Assembly (NCBI RefSeq): GCF_047948215.1
Contig: NC_134455.1
Coordinates: 347,371,842-347,435,841, forward strand
Source: Lycorma delicatula
Taxonomy: Eukaryota > Arthropoda > Insecta > Hemiptera > Fulgoridae
Direction of reading: 5' to 3'
Length of the DNA stretch: 64,000 bases
The translations under genes and the position numbers were made by a program. The notes beneath the pieces were generated by a model that saw only the letters and a program-made list of their open reading frames with translations, was not told the DNA's origin and did no database searches. Shown one piece after another: positions 1 through 11,035 of this stretch (the first letter of the stretch is position 1; the number at the start of each line of letters is the position of its first letter).

Positions 1-189
1 GTGGCCTATATAACATACAGGCAGGTGCATAACCATAACTAGGTGCTATCATCTGGAACCAGATGGATCTAGGTTTTTTAACATAACAAATACTACTCCC
101 CCTCCATACTTCCTCATTACTTGTGGGACAAGGCCCCAGCTTGGGAGAGGCAATGCTAAGTAGTACCATTGGTGGTTTAAAATTAAAGT
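1..189. other. unassigned left edge
   Basis: No gene is visible. The stretch around 90-160 is less AT-rich than its surroundings and may belong to an unidentified repeat, but I cannot match it to anything else in the window. Confidence 0.3.
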
Positions 190-1290
190 TTGAGCTGTTA
201 CAAAGTACTTTATTTTAAAAGGTTTAACCCTAAAAGACATACAAAAAGAGTTAGATTCCACTTTAAAGGATTCTTCCCCTTCGTTTTTGATGGTAAAAAA
301 GTGGGCTGCTGAATTTAAATATGGTTGTACATCCATTCAAGATGATAAAAACACAGGAAGTCTGTGGAAGCACACAGGAAACTCTTATGACCAATGCAAT
401 CATTCCAAAAATTTAAAATGCATTATTAAATGATTGCCAAATGAAAGTATGTGAGCTTATTGACATTACAAACATCTCATCTCAATGGATCAAGTCCACT
501 ACATTTTACACAATATTTTGGGTACAAAAAAGCTTTCCACTCATTGTTTGCTATGTTTGTTAACAATCTACAAAAATGCATTTGACTAATCACTTCTCTA
601 GGGTGTTAAGACTTATTTAAACGCAATTATGTAGAATCTCTTTTTAAAGTTTTATAACAGTAAATGAAATATAGAGCCATCATTACATTACCAAACACCA
701 GTCAAAACAGTGGGAGAGAGCAGGTGAAAGTGTACCAAAGAAAGCAAAAATGGTTCCATCAGTAGGAAAAGTCATGGCTACAGTTTTTTGACATTCTCAG
801 GATCCAGTGCTGTTAGGCGAAAAAAGCAGGAACATCAGCTGGAACTGTTATGCCTCACTACTGGACCAATTGAAGGATTATGTCCATGCCATACATCCAC
901 ATCTGGCCAAAAAGAAAGTGCTCAAATAATGCACCTGCACACACCTCTAGATTCTTGCTGCAAAATGCTGTAACCTAAGCATCAAATAGCTTCCACATGC
1001 GCTGTGTTTGCTGGAATTCCCACCAATTGCTTCCTCTTCCCAAGCTTGAATAAATGGATTTTTTTTACAAAGTTTAACTTCAAATGGCAAGTCATAGATG
1101 AGAACCACTTATTTTGGAGAGTTGGACTAATCACATTAATCTGAGAATATTAAAATATGGAAAGTCATTAGTCAAAATGCATCAAATTGCAAGTTGATAA
1201 ATAAAAAAAACTTTTGACAAATCTTGTGTTTTATTTGTCAGGCCAAGAAGAACTTTCTGAACAAACCTCATATATTCATAAAAAGAACAA
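190..1290 (+). mobile_element. degraded mariner transposase remnant
   Basis: Fragments of a mariner-family transposase can be read in shifting frames on the + strand. Around 240-350 the text resembles the N-terminal helix-turn-helix region (KKWAAEFKYGCTSIQDD). Around 740-800 a frame gives VPSVGKVMATVF, typical of the block before the second catalytic Asp, and about 860-930 follows as the central catalytic region. Stops and frameshifts are numerous, so this is an old, dead copy. No terminal inverted repeat was identified and the boundaries are approximate. The subfamily looks mellifera/mauritiana-like, which is inference from motif shape. Confidence 0.6.
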
Positions 1291-1555
1291 AAAAATAATC
1301 ATAGAAGTTAAAAAGACAGGAAATTAGATTTGAAAAAATAATCTTAACAAATTTTTTCATAATCAAATTGCCAAAAAACATTAAAAACCCAGTAAAGTAA
1401 AAATGTTGTAACAAATTCTAATTGACTTAATCATAATACACTTATGCTTCTTTGTTTTGAGAATTCTACTTAAATTTTTATTTGAAAAGACTCGACAAGT
1501 AAATTCTAAAATTTATAAAAAATTGAAAGAAAGTTTAATAAATAAATCTTATTTT

Positions 1556-1810
1556 GTCTTTAACACGGCTGTGATACTGGTTACATATGTCCTATACGAG
1601 CATTTACAGTGAGGCTTCCTATTCTCCCTTTCGACTACCCTTCTGTATGGTACAGACCTTTGGTAGTTGTAAAAAAAGTTAAAATTTACCATCAGTTTGG
1701 TGCGATACCAGACATACAGGATTGACACAGTTAGAATCTGAAGAAGATAGGCATTTTTCATAACACTGCTAAGTAACACAACTAGTTCTATCAATGACTG
1801 ACAGTGTCAC
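1556..1810. repeat. interspersed repeat D, copy 1 (uninterrupted)
   Basis: This stretch shares both of its halves with 10497-11035. The shared text includes tacatatgtcctatacgagc near 1583, a tttaccatca block near 1685 and a taagtaacac...tgactgacag block near 1770-1803. In this copy the halves are contiguous; in the other they are split by a SINE. The class is unknown: no coding motif or terminal repeat was seen. Confidence 0.55.
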
Positions 1811-1840
1811 AAAAGCAAAATCTTAAAAATATGGGCGTTC

Positions 1841-2143
1841 TTTCTTTTTCTGTTTATCGTCTGGAACCACTGTAAGGTACTACTTCAATGGATGAATGAG
1901 GATGATATGAATTGAATGATGAATGTAAATGAAGTGTGTAGTCTTGTACAGTCTCAGGTCAACCGTTCCTGAGATGTGTAGTTAATTGAAAGCCAACCAC
2001 CAAAGAACACTGGTATCCACGATCTAGTATTCAAATTCATATAAAAGTAGCTGCCTTCACTAGGGTTTGAACCTTAGAACTATTGATTTCAAAATTGGCT
2101 GATTTTCGATGGTGAGTTCACTACTAGACCAACCTAGTGGGTT
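1841..2143 (-). mobile_element. tRNA-derived SINE (family A), diverged full-length copy
   Basis: Read on the minus strand, it starts with the tRNA-like head (AACCCACTAGGTTGGTCTAG, an A-box match), then a B-box-like GTTCAAACCC and the conserved body (GGTTGGCTTTCAATTAAC-type block), and ends in an A-rich tail at 1841. Flanking direct repeats, atatgggcgttc at 1829-1840 and atataggtgttc at 2144-2155, differ at two of 12 positions and look like a decayed target-site duplication. Eight further copies lie in this window. Confidence 0.8.
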
Positions 2144-2155
2144 ATATAGGTGTTC

Positions 2156-2855
2156 TGTAATGCACCTGTGAAAATGCAAATTCTCTTTAAATCGCTTTAG
2201 TGATGAGACACATTTTCTTCTTTCCGGCTTTGTCAGTAAACAAAATTGTTGAATTTGGGGATCAGAAAATCCAAAAAAGATCGAAGAACTTTCTATGTAT
2301 CCTTTATCCTACATCCTTTTCATGGTTTGATGTGGATTTTGGCATGGAAGATTAATTGGATCTTACTTCTTTGAAAATGAAAATAGAGATGTCATTACTG
2401 TCAGTGGAGTTCAATATTGTAAGATGATTTCAAACATTTTATGGCCTAAAATAATATATGGATGTGGAAGACATGTTTTCAACAAGACAGTGCAACATGC
2501 CACACTGCCAATGAAAAAATGCAGTTATTGCAAGAAAAGTTTGATGGTCGTGTTATCTCACAGTGAGATGATGTGAATTGGTCACCAAGATCATTTATCT
2601 TGACACTGTTTGACCTTTTTCTTTGGGGTAATCTTAAGGATAAAGTGTCTTCAACAAACCACAATAATTAAGTAACTCAAAGGAAATATTTGATACAACA
2701 TTGGGGACATTTCCCAAGATGCTCATTTGTCAGATGTTTTATATCACACATAACTTCCCATGTCAGTACTTTATAATAAAGCAAAAATATTATCAATTAA
2801 AAAATGTATTTTATTAAAAAATTAATGTTAACTCATTTTGAGACACCCTTTAATA
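2156..2855 (+). mobile_element. DD41D-type mariner remnant, 3' two-thirds
   Basis: The + strand encodes a decayed Tc1/mariner transposase. SDETHFLLSGFVSKQN near 2199-2246 carries the first catalytic Asp. QQDSATCHTA near 2480-2510 carries the second, and a decayed block (in place of the usual PRSPDL) followed by LFDLFLWG near 2600-2630 carries the third. In this frame 41 residues separate the last two Asp residues, with one TGA between them. The right end carries ttgagacaccctttaa near 2838-2853, which resembles a terminal inverted repeat. The left part is lost or separated by the neighbouring SINE insertion. Confidence 0.75.
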
Positions 2856-3200
2856 AATGTTTCAAAATCTATACAAAAGTTGTTTTTTTGGAAGTTATAT
2901 TTGTGGTTAAAAAGTGTTTCACATAGTTTTACTACGTGAAACATTTCATGTCAAGGAGAATATGTACAATACAAAACAACTTGATTAACCAAGATAATAG
3001 GTGCTGTAATTAGTGGATCATGAAGTTCTCTATTGTGTGAGACCTTCAGATTAAATTATTTTACTGTATTACTAATCATTACTTTAATTACTATATCATC
3101 AAAATATACCATAAATTTTATTATACCATTAAGGTTTTTTTGCTACATCTGGGTCTAGTTTTGAATTAATGATTAATTTTTATTTCAATTTCTAATTTAG
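2856..3200 (+). other. intron end upstream of the first visible exon
   Basis: AT-rich sequence with no coding signal. It ends in a pyrimidine-rich tract and ATTTAG, a plausible splice acceptor for the exon starting at 3201. The exon frame is closed by TAA at 3193-3195, supporting a boundary here. Confidence 0.5.
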
Positions 3201-3505
3201 AGTGGTAAGAAATCGCAGACTATTAACATCTGTGACAACATGCTCTCCTCAATTAAATAGGCCGTGTCGTCATGTCCTCCATCATGCCAGATCTGCATCA
3301 TCTTCGTCTTCATCATCTACTTCTTCATCTAGAAGTTCTGCTTCAAATGATGAGCATCATGGTAATACTAGCGATTTCTCTGATGATGACGTTACTCTAA
3401 ATGAAATGCTGGGAAAATTTGATGAAAGTTATGTTTATGAAAAAGAAACTGATATTCTGAGCGACAGTGATCCTACTGATTGTGAAGAACAACCAGATTA
3501 TAACG
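3201..3505 (+). CDS. unrecognised disordered protein, first visible exon
   Basis: This exon encodes about 101 residues of a protein I do not recognise. The acceptor TTTAG ends at 3200 and the donor is CG|GTAATT at 3506. Frame begins at 3202, so base 3201 completes a codon from an exon outside the window. There is no in-frame ATG near the 5' end, which also argues for upstream exons. The product has a basic stretch, a poly-serine tract (about 3289-3345, mixed TCA/TCT/TCG codons) and then an acidic segment containing SDFSDDDVTLNEMLGKFDES and ETDILSDSDPTDCEE. The Ser-Asp/Glu patches look like casein-kinase-2-type sites (inference). It leaves one base (G) for the next exon, giving phase 1. Splice, frame and composition agree with the next three exons. 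A role cannot be assigned from sequence. Confidence 0.75.
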
Positions 3506-4859
3506 GTAATTATATTTTTACATTTGTTTATGTTTTTATTCTTTTGCAACACTGTCAGTATTGTTTGAACTGTATAAGCAGTAACTGAATCTGTAAAAGA
3601 AAATTTCTTTAATAATGATAATTATTTTTATATTTAGATGACCGAGTAACTTAACACATATGAGAAATTTTACTCATAAATTTGACTAATTTGTTATTTT
3701 TTATGATAAAAATATGACTGATTCCACAGAAATATTTATTTCATGATTTTGAATAACTTTTATGTAAAACTTTTTATCCCATCTTCTCTTGCAAAAAACA
3801 AAAATTATAATACTTTATAAAACTTCTATCATTACTGTTTCAGAAAAATGGGAAAGTATTAAACAACATAAAATTGAAATATTATGTGAAATATTATTTA
3901 GAATTGTAATTCTTGTGTGTTTTAAAAGTAACTTTTACTGAAACAGTATAAATTGTGCAATTACCAATAAGAAATCTTGTAGAGAACTTTGTTTGATAAA
4001 GACTAAGATAATTTTTAATCTTTTATAAAGATCCATATTAATGATTTGAATGTAATAGAATTGCACATCATTTTTCACTAACGATAATTGTTCAGTTTCT
4101 ATTTACTTCAAATACCAAATCATAGGTAACTTTTTTTTGAGTAATTAGCTTTTTTAATAATGACATCTGCTGCTAGGGCTTTTAACCTTATTGAACCTCA
4201 TATATAACACATACATGATCAAAGAGTCACTGATATACCAAATGTCAAAATTAGTAATTATGTTTCTGGACAGAGGATCATGTTATTGTCTGAAATAGAT
4301 TTACCATACTATTTGGCTATTTTGCAAACTGTTTTAAATATATTTATATTTTTTTTTAAATAGTTTTCCCCACTTACATTTTTTTTTTTTTAACCATTGG
4401 TAGAAAATGTTTAGATTGACCAACAAGATAAGAGATTAATGTGTTGTTAAAATTTATGTATTTTTGTTACAAAAATTAATTTATGTATTTTCATTTAAAA
4501 ACTTTTTTTTATTTAAAAAATAATAGTGATAAATAGAAAAAAGATACTTATGAAAATCTTTTTGAGGTAATATAAACTTTCACTAAGTACCAGGGTTATT
4601 TAAATATAACAAGCAGATTTCAGATTTTTGTATCTAAAAACCATAAAATATAGAAATACATATCACTCATCACTGCACACAGGAACATTCAAAGATTTCT
4701 AGTTGTTGATTTAGTGTGCCCTCAACATGCACATGCTAAATTTACATACACACTAAATTAGCTGTAAGTGCACACTATAGCTAAATTAAGCACTGTGATA
4801 AATATCAAAACTGTAATCAATTTCTTGCCACTCGTAAATTAACTTTTTCCTGGTTATTG
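3506..4859 (+). other. intron 1, first part
   Basis: AT-rich intronic sequence. I see no exon, repeat boundary or structured element in it. Confidence 0.45.
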
Positions 4860-5935
4860 AATTCACGACTTCAACAATTTAATGTCTCAAAACTTCAAGA
4901 ATATCAGACATAGTTGGTAAATACACCTTTTCTTTTATGTAACTATATAGGTAAATACACCTTTTCCTTTATGTAACTATATAGATAAAAATTTTAGGTG
5001 TTAAGGTTTGGTTATCTTAGATCACCACACCAGATAATGAATGAAATCTTCTGATCCACCTCTTTCAATCGACCGACCTGGAATGGTATCATTCAGATAC
5101 CACCAGACCTCTAAGTGAAAATGAAATGGAGCACCATTTTGCATAATTGTGAAATCATTTGAAAATTCTTGAAGTTGGGTAAATAACCAATTTTGTAGAA
5201 TGTCAATGTATGAAATAACAGTTAAAATTCGCTTTGCAGAAAAGAAAGATCCTCAAACTTTGTCTAAGGAAATTGTACAAAATACGTTCAATGAGTCTCT
5301 TTCATGTTTGACAACTGTGCAAGGATTTTCATGCCCTTTACTTCCCCAAACTCTAACATTGTGCTGATTAACTTAACTGCAGATGAAATATTCACCTAAA
5401 AAAATTAGTGGTTTTGAAAAAATTGTCCTCTTTCATATTCTCATCAATTGCAATGCTAAATTTGATATTCCTGTTAAGCTCACCAAAATGCAATCCCTGA
5501 ATTGTATAGCTTTATATGAATGAATTTTAAGAAGACATATACTTGTTTGAGGAATTCCAAGTTCAGTGCTAGCCTGGGTTGTGAATTTTTTCGGGCTTTA
5601 TTTGAAAACAGTTTGAGAATGTTTTATATTTTCATTTAACATACTAGAACATTTTTTTGTTTGTATATGACCTTCATATAAACATATTAGCATATTTAAC
5701 TTCTAAACGGTACCTCTTAATACCTCTTATTAGTCTGTTAGTGATGAGATGGTTGTTAAACCAGCAGCGAAGTCTATGTTTCAATTGAACAGTAGATTCA
5801 CTCTTTACAATTTGTAGCACACAAAATGAATTCTGAAGTATAACCATTTTCCTGTAAACAAAAAACAGCACCACTATATGGTACTGAATGGAACTAATAG
5901 GCAACTTTTAAAAACTTTGAACTTTCCTCTATACA
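4860..5935 (-). mobile_element. degraded mariner transposase remnant
   Basis: On the minus strand from about 5904 downward a Tc1/mariner transposase can be followed through shifting frames. The N-terminal part reads FCVLQIVKSESTVQLKHRLR (about 5770-5830). A middle block reads FRDCILVSLTGI. Further on comes QHNVRVWG near 5345, and then a catalytic-region block MQNGAPFHFHLEVWWYLNDT near 5090-5150. In that block the second catalytic Asp appears mutated (QNGAP where QDGAP is usual). Many stops and indels; termini not identified. Confidence 0.65.
4916..4983. repeat. 34-bp tandem duplication
   Basis: Two adjacent 34-bp units, 4916-4949 and 4950-4983, begin ggtaaatacaccttttc and differ by a single base. 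It lies at the 3' end of the neighbouring mariner remnant, so it is probably a replication slip in dead sequence. Confidence 0.85.
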
Positions 5936-6864
5936 GTGAATGTGGTATGTGTTTCTGTCTTTCATAATTTGTAAAAAATAAAATTTTTAAATCTGCTCCC
6001 TCTTTTTAAATAATTCAACTTACATAGGTCCATGAAGCCATGTCACAATTTTTTTCTTCCCTTTTACAAGTAACCTATATTTGAAAAGAGAAGTATCTCT
6101 AAGACCGATATTAAGTGTAGAAATGCATAATATGGGAGGGCAATAAATGTTACTAACGTTTCTTAATTTTTAAACTATGGACAATTTTTTTATGTTTTCA
6201 ACCAAACTACTTCCTAATAACAGCTTTTTATATTTTTTTTAATTTTTTTTCTATTTCAGTTACTTTACTTAAAACTAAATCAGTAGAGTGTTGTTAGTTT
6301 TATAAAAAGAAAAATAGTCATACAGATTTCCACAAAATAGTATAGCAATGATGTGTTTCCTAGAGAAAATCAGTTATCTCTTCCTTATAAATTTGAGTGA
6401 AGAATAACAATAAGATTTAGAAATTTAATTATTTTATTTTGTATTGTGTTTTAATATATTTATAATTGACCTAAGTAAAAAATTTAATTTAATCTAATTG
6501 CACTTAATTCAATCTATGAACCTATTGTAAAAAGTTCTTCATAAAAGTGATGCCATATAAAACTTGTAACTTGTAACTTTTACAATAAAATAAATCTTAT
6601 AAATAAATATTTTATAACAAAAAGTACTAAATACTTTTTTAACAAAAAGTAAGAATTTTCTTTTTAATTTTAGTCTTACATTGGTGGTATTAAAATGTTC
6701 AGTTATGTTTTTTTCTATAACTTGCATATTCTGTGGAATCAGTGCTTAAATAATGTTCTCTAGTATAATGAAATCTACCAGTTGTTAACAAAGTATGGCA
6801 ACCCTTAAATAACTTTTCAATAGCACAACAAAGAAAAATTAAATTTGTCAAATACTTCTACCTA
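5936..6864. other. intron 1, middle part
   Basis: Very AT-rich intronic sequence with no supported coding or structural feature. Confidence 0.45.
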
Positions 6865-7680
6865 AAAATGATCTATTTTTTGGTATGAGACAATCATATC
6901 CAAAATTTTGAGAAGAGGACGACTCAAAAATTTTGAATGGAAAAGTTAGGGATAGTGATATCATTTTAAAAGGCATTGAAAAACAAAAATTTTGATATAA
7001 AAATCATTAGTGTCGTACGCTAATGATTTTTACATTTACCCTCTACATCAAAACATTTTTACTCTAATCAAAACATTAGTCATTTAATATTTTTTGTAAA
7101 CAATTTCAAGAGTGATCTACATTGATACATTAAAACAAATATAATCTAATAAATACTCAAAATGATCTATTTTATTTTTTATTTATTTTTTATTTTTTTT
7201 TTTTTGAGACCACCACATTCCCAAGTCCTACAGAAGAGCAACTCAGAAACATTAATTTAAAAGTTTAGGGTTGTGACAAATCACAATCTTATAAAGGGCA
7301 TTAGAAAACAAAAAATTTGATGAAAAACTTTGGGCTATAATAATAATAATACAACACCCAGTTATATTTTTCACAGCCAGTTTCAAAAGCGAGTAACAGT
7401 ACACTCCAAGTAGTGGTCTCGTACCAAAAAGTAGATTGTTTTGTAATAGAAACATTTGCTAATTTTTTTTCAGTATTTCACTATTGAGTAGTTAAAGAGG
7501 TATCACATTTGAGACTAGTGTGGAAAATATTAAATGGCTGCCATTTTGTTTAGGGTTATTGTAGTCCAAAACTTTTTACATTATTTTTTATTTTTGAATG
7601 CTCTTTAAAATAATTTGGTGTCATACTCTACCATTTCCACTTTAAATTTTTTGGTGGTCTTACAAAGAAAAATAAATTGT
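6865..7680. repeat. cluster of fold-back repeat E half-units
   Basis: At least three half-units of the repeat found at 59649-60148 are packed here in alternating orientation. Forward units start near 6865 and near 7164, and an inverted unit lies within about 7440-7680. A further inverted end, tctcgtaccaaaaagtagat, lies near 7418-7437. Shared landmarks are gatctattttttggtatgag, gcaactca-type text, gggcattgaaaaacaaaa and catttaatatttt. A perfect 12-bp stem (aaaaatcattag, 6999-7010, with 7020-7031) lies inside the first unit. It looks like a non-autonomous DNA element; no target duplication was found. Confidence 0.6.
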
Positions 7681-8361
7681 TTTAAGGTAGGAGCATTTCT
7701 AAATTCAGATATTCTATGTTTAAATATTAAAAAATTATTTAAGGGTTGGTTGCTATATTTTATTAACATCCACTATATTACCTCTCATTTCTTATTACAT
7801 TATACTATTACGTATAAAAATTATTATCAGTTGTACCTAAAAATGATAAAGTATTGTAAATACTAAACTGTTTACAGTTCAAGTAGATAAGCATGAGCAA
7901 ATATCATTCACATATATATATATATAATTTGCACATTTAAGCCTGAAAATATTAGTAAAAAAATTGTATGCTTCTCCTTAATTAGTTTTCATCCTTATTT
8001 TAAATTATTAAGGACCATTTTATTTCAGTTATGAATTTTATTGCCAATAATTTATGAGACAATTAATGTTTAAAAGTGTAAATTTTTTATTTCATTATCT
8101 TTATAATAAATGCATTTAATATGAATTATATTTTGCTGTTAAAACATTTTTTCATTTGTGCATTTGTATGAATTCTTAATAAGAGACTTTTACTCAAATG
8201 TAAAAATTATAAATAAAATAAGAATGCAGCTGAAGTGAGTTGTTTCCTAAAGCTCAGGATACTATTTTTGTAATTTATTTTGTTAATTTCATTGCTTATT
8301 AGTAGTAAAAAGCTATATAAAAATGATATTTTTAGCAAATTTCGCATTAATTTTTCCACAG
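7681..8361 (+). other. intron 1, last part
   Basis: AT-rich sequence, including a short (AT)n run near 7910-7925. It ends in TTTTTCCACAG, the acceptor of the next exon. Confidence 0.5.
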
Positions 8362-8481
8362 AAGATAAAGTGGTGAATGATAATGCCAACTCATTAGAAG
8401 GAAGTCATCCTGAAGAGCTTGACTTTATTGACAACGGTTCTTTGGCTGAACTTGCATATTCTGATTCAGAATGCTCTGCAA
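8362..8481 (+). CDS. unrecognised disordered protein, 120-bp exon
   Basis: Second visible exon, 120 bp, flanked by a strong acceptor (TTTCCACAG) and a consensus donor (A|GTAAGT). The codon split G|AA joins it in frame to the preceding exon. It encodes an acidic stretch: EDKVVNDNANSLEGSHPEEL, then DFIDNGSLAELAYSDSECSA. Its length is a multiple of three and it starts and ends in phase 1, so it could be skipped without disturbing the frame, as cassette exons are. It continues the acidic, serine-rich character of the previous exon. It also lies in continuous frame with stop-free intron sequence upstream back to 8280, but the splice consensus marks the real boundary. Confidence 0.8.
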
Positions 8482-9555
8482 GTAAGTTTCGATTGAATAA
8501 ACACATTTATATTCTTTAAAAAGAATCAAGCTCTCTATTTTTCCAACTTTTTTTTTACATTTTAAATAATCTTTTTTCTGAACTTCTATGAAAAACATTT
8601 ACAAAAAACTGCTTTATAGCTTTATATCAGTTTATTAAATAATAATCACATTATTACATTTATAATTAACATAATATGTTGTTAATTAATCATAACATAT
8701 AATAGATTAACACATTTATTTTTATATAAGAAAAACTCACTCAGATTTCTGTATATAGTGCTTAAATTAATCATTTATTAGTGGATTTCTTTTACACTTT
8801 TCAGCTACCATGTTTTTTTCTGAATGAGTTTATTTTATAAAAATTATAATCATATGTTTTACTGATTTTACTGCTACTTCAGTATTTCTTGAGGAATTTA
8901 GTGTATTAGCTTCTGTCATTCAAACATCTTATACTCATGCTTTAAATCGAGCTTTTTGCTACTATCTTGAATGAAAAATGGATTTATTTCATGATACAAG
9001 TATTGCATGAAATCATTTTTCTTTTTATTGCATGTTAATTTAATGCATGAAAGCTTTTACAAAACTTTAGTTCTATGATGAATCGAAGATCCGTAGACAA
9101 AGTATTTGTGAAATTCCATAAGGAAGATTATAGTATAAGTATTAGCGTATATTATTTTCAGTCAAATGACTTAAATTTATATGTGTAGTTTGTCAGATTA
9201 ATTTCCAAACTTTTTGGAAAACTTTTTACTTACCTCAGAAACTTTCTAAATATTAATAGCCTTATTGTGTTCAAAGCATTTTATTAAGTTTGTATACATA
9301 AAATGATTGATAAGTCTGTGGAAAAATAAAGAGATGGTGCTTATAATATGTAAATAAGGTCATTCTTAGTATCTTTGCTAGGAGAATTTATCAAGTTTCA
9401 GTCACACACATTAGAATTCCACTGTTGGTATTTATTTGAATTGATCATGTATTGCGATTTATGAAAAATGAATGAAAGAGAATTTTGCGAGATGATCAAT
9501 TATTACTTTTTTGAATGTAAAACTGCATAGGAAACTGAAGGAAACTGAAAATCTT
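8482..9555 (+). other. intron 2, first part
   Basis: AT-rich intron sequence. I see nothing supportable in it. Confidence 0.45.
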
Positions 9556-9559
9556 TTCT

Positions 9560-9790
9560 ACACTTTTTTTGATTCTTGAAGTAGAAGACTGTCCAGAGCA
9601 ATCATAGTCTTCCATGTTCAAGCATCCTTTTTTTAGAATTTTTATCCACCTCAAACACATCTGCATCAGATATGCATTCTTCCCTGTAAGCTTCAGTAAG
9701 TATTTGAAAACATTCCCGTAGTGTATTGTTCAATTTTACTAAAAATTTCACATTGGCTTGTTGAACTTTTGCAACTTAACATTATTCCAG
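9560..9790 (-). mobile_element. mariner transposase N-terminal fragment
   Basis: The minus strand from about 9785 reads KFLVKLNNTLRECFQILTEA followed by REECISDADVFE. This matches the helix-turn-helix region of one mariner lineage, in which a similar lysine-rich start precedes a (S)RARVFEWHKRF-type block. A TGA interrupts it soon after, and the continuation in another frame is SGQSSTSR. Only this N-terminal part is identifiable. Confidence 0.6.
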
Positions 9791-10496
9791 TACATAACGG
9801 AAAAGACAACTAAACAGCACTAAATGATAAGTGACAATCAACTGAATGACCAAGAATGCTGATGTTTGTCATACAAGTTCAGACACATCCAAAGTCTCTG
9901 CCAAAGAGTTCACAATTAATTCTCATTGCTTTCGCTAAGAGGTAGAAACACAGTCTCATTGATTTAATAGGCTCACCTCATAGATGTTGTTCTATAAATA
10001 AGCAAAATATTGCATTTCTGTATTCATTTGACTAATTCTCTGTGTTCCCATCGTGTTTGTTCATCATACATTTATATTTCTATAAAGACCTAAACCTTAA
10101 TATGTATTAAGCCTTACATGTACTTTGTGTAATTCGATTTATAATTTAAGTTTATGTTAACATGTAATCTTCGTTTATTTAGCATAAGCAATTTATCTTT
10201 CTGAATGTTAGTATTTATATTATTAATAACTTAGCTATTATTTTCTTATGACTTTAATTCACTTTTGTTGTTGGAGTTTGAAAATTTCTTTATACTCATA
10301 TAAATTAATATTATTTGATCATGCATTATCATAAATAATTAATTACAAAAACCATGCAGTGGATTTCTATTTACTTAAATTTGCATTTTAATTTGGTAGT
10401 TATCTCAACCAATTTCATTCCTGAGTTTTTTCTGATTGTCTTACAATGTTTATAAATACATTTAGGTGTAATTAATTTTATACTTTTTTTGTCACA
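9791..10496. other. intron 2, middle part
   Basis: AT-rich sequence. 9791-9990 is slightly richer in GC and may be more of the neighbouring mariner copy, but no motif was readable. Confidence 0.35.
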
Positions 10497-11035
10497 TTGG
10501 CTACAGTATCAGTTACATATATGTCCTGTATGAGCATTTACAGTGAAGAGTCCTGTTCTCTTGATTTCCTTTCTATGCTGTACAGGTCCTAGGTAACTGA
10601 TAAATCAACTGATTTAGAAGTCAAGAGTTTTAAGGCTAAAATCCTAATAAAGGTTTTAAATATATACTTTTATATAGATTTAAATACTCATGGATACCAG
10701 TGTTCTTTGGTAGTTGGGTTTCAATTAACCATACATCTCAGGAATGGTCGACATAAGAGTATAGAAGACTAGACTTCATTTACATTCATACATATCATCC
10801 TCATTCATTCTGTGAAGTAATACCTTACTGTGATTCCAGAGGCTAAACAGAAATAAAGAAAAGATAGCTGATTAAAAAGGTAAACTTTACCATCACTGGC
10901 GGTGGGTGACACAAGATGTAAAGGATTGGTATGATTTAAGCCTAGACAAACATATGCATTTCTACAGCTCATAAAAATACTAAGTAACAAATAATTCTGT
11001 TGATGACTGACAGATAGCATTAGAAGAAGAGACGA
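10497..11035. repeat. interspersed repeat D, copy 2 (split by a SINE)
   Basis: The left half (about 10497-10590) and right half (about 10870-11035) match the contiguous copy at 1556-1810. Landmarks are acatatatgtcctgtatgagc on the left, and tttaccatca and taagtaac...gatgactgacag on the right. The SINE at about 10590-10860 sits between them and accounts for the interruption. Confidence 0.6.
10590..10860 (+). mobile_element. tRNA-derived SINE (family A), head decayed
   Basis: The body is clear: ggataccagtgttctttggt, then ggtttcaattaaccatacat and ctcaggaatggtcgac, ending in ccagaggctaaacagaaat. The tRNA-like head is truncated or decayed; only ctgatttagaag and a weak B-box remain. It is nested in repeat D, so it is younger than that repeat copy. 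Confidence 0.8.

Noticed and set aside
8280..8361. Upstream extension of the 120-bp exon to an ATG at 8280
   Set aside because: A strong acceptor (TTTCCACAG) at 8361 and exact frame joining with the previous exon mark the exon start; the upstream frame is intronic.
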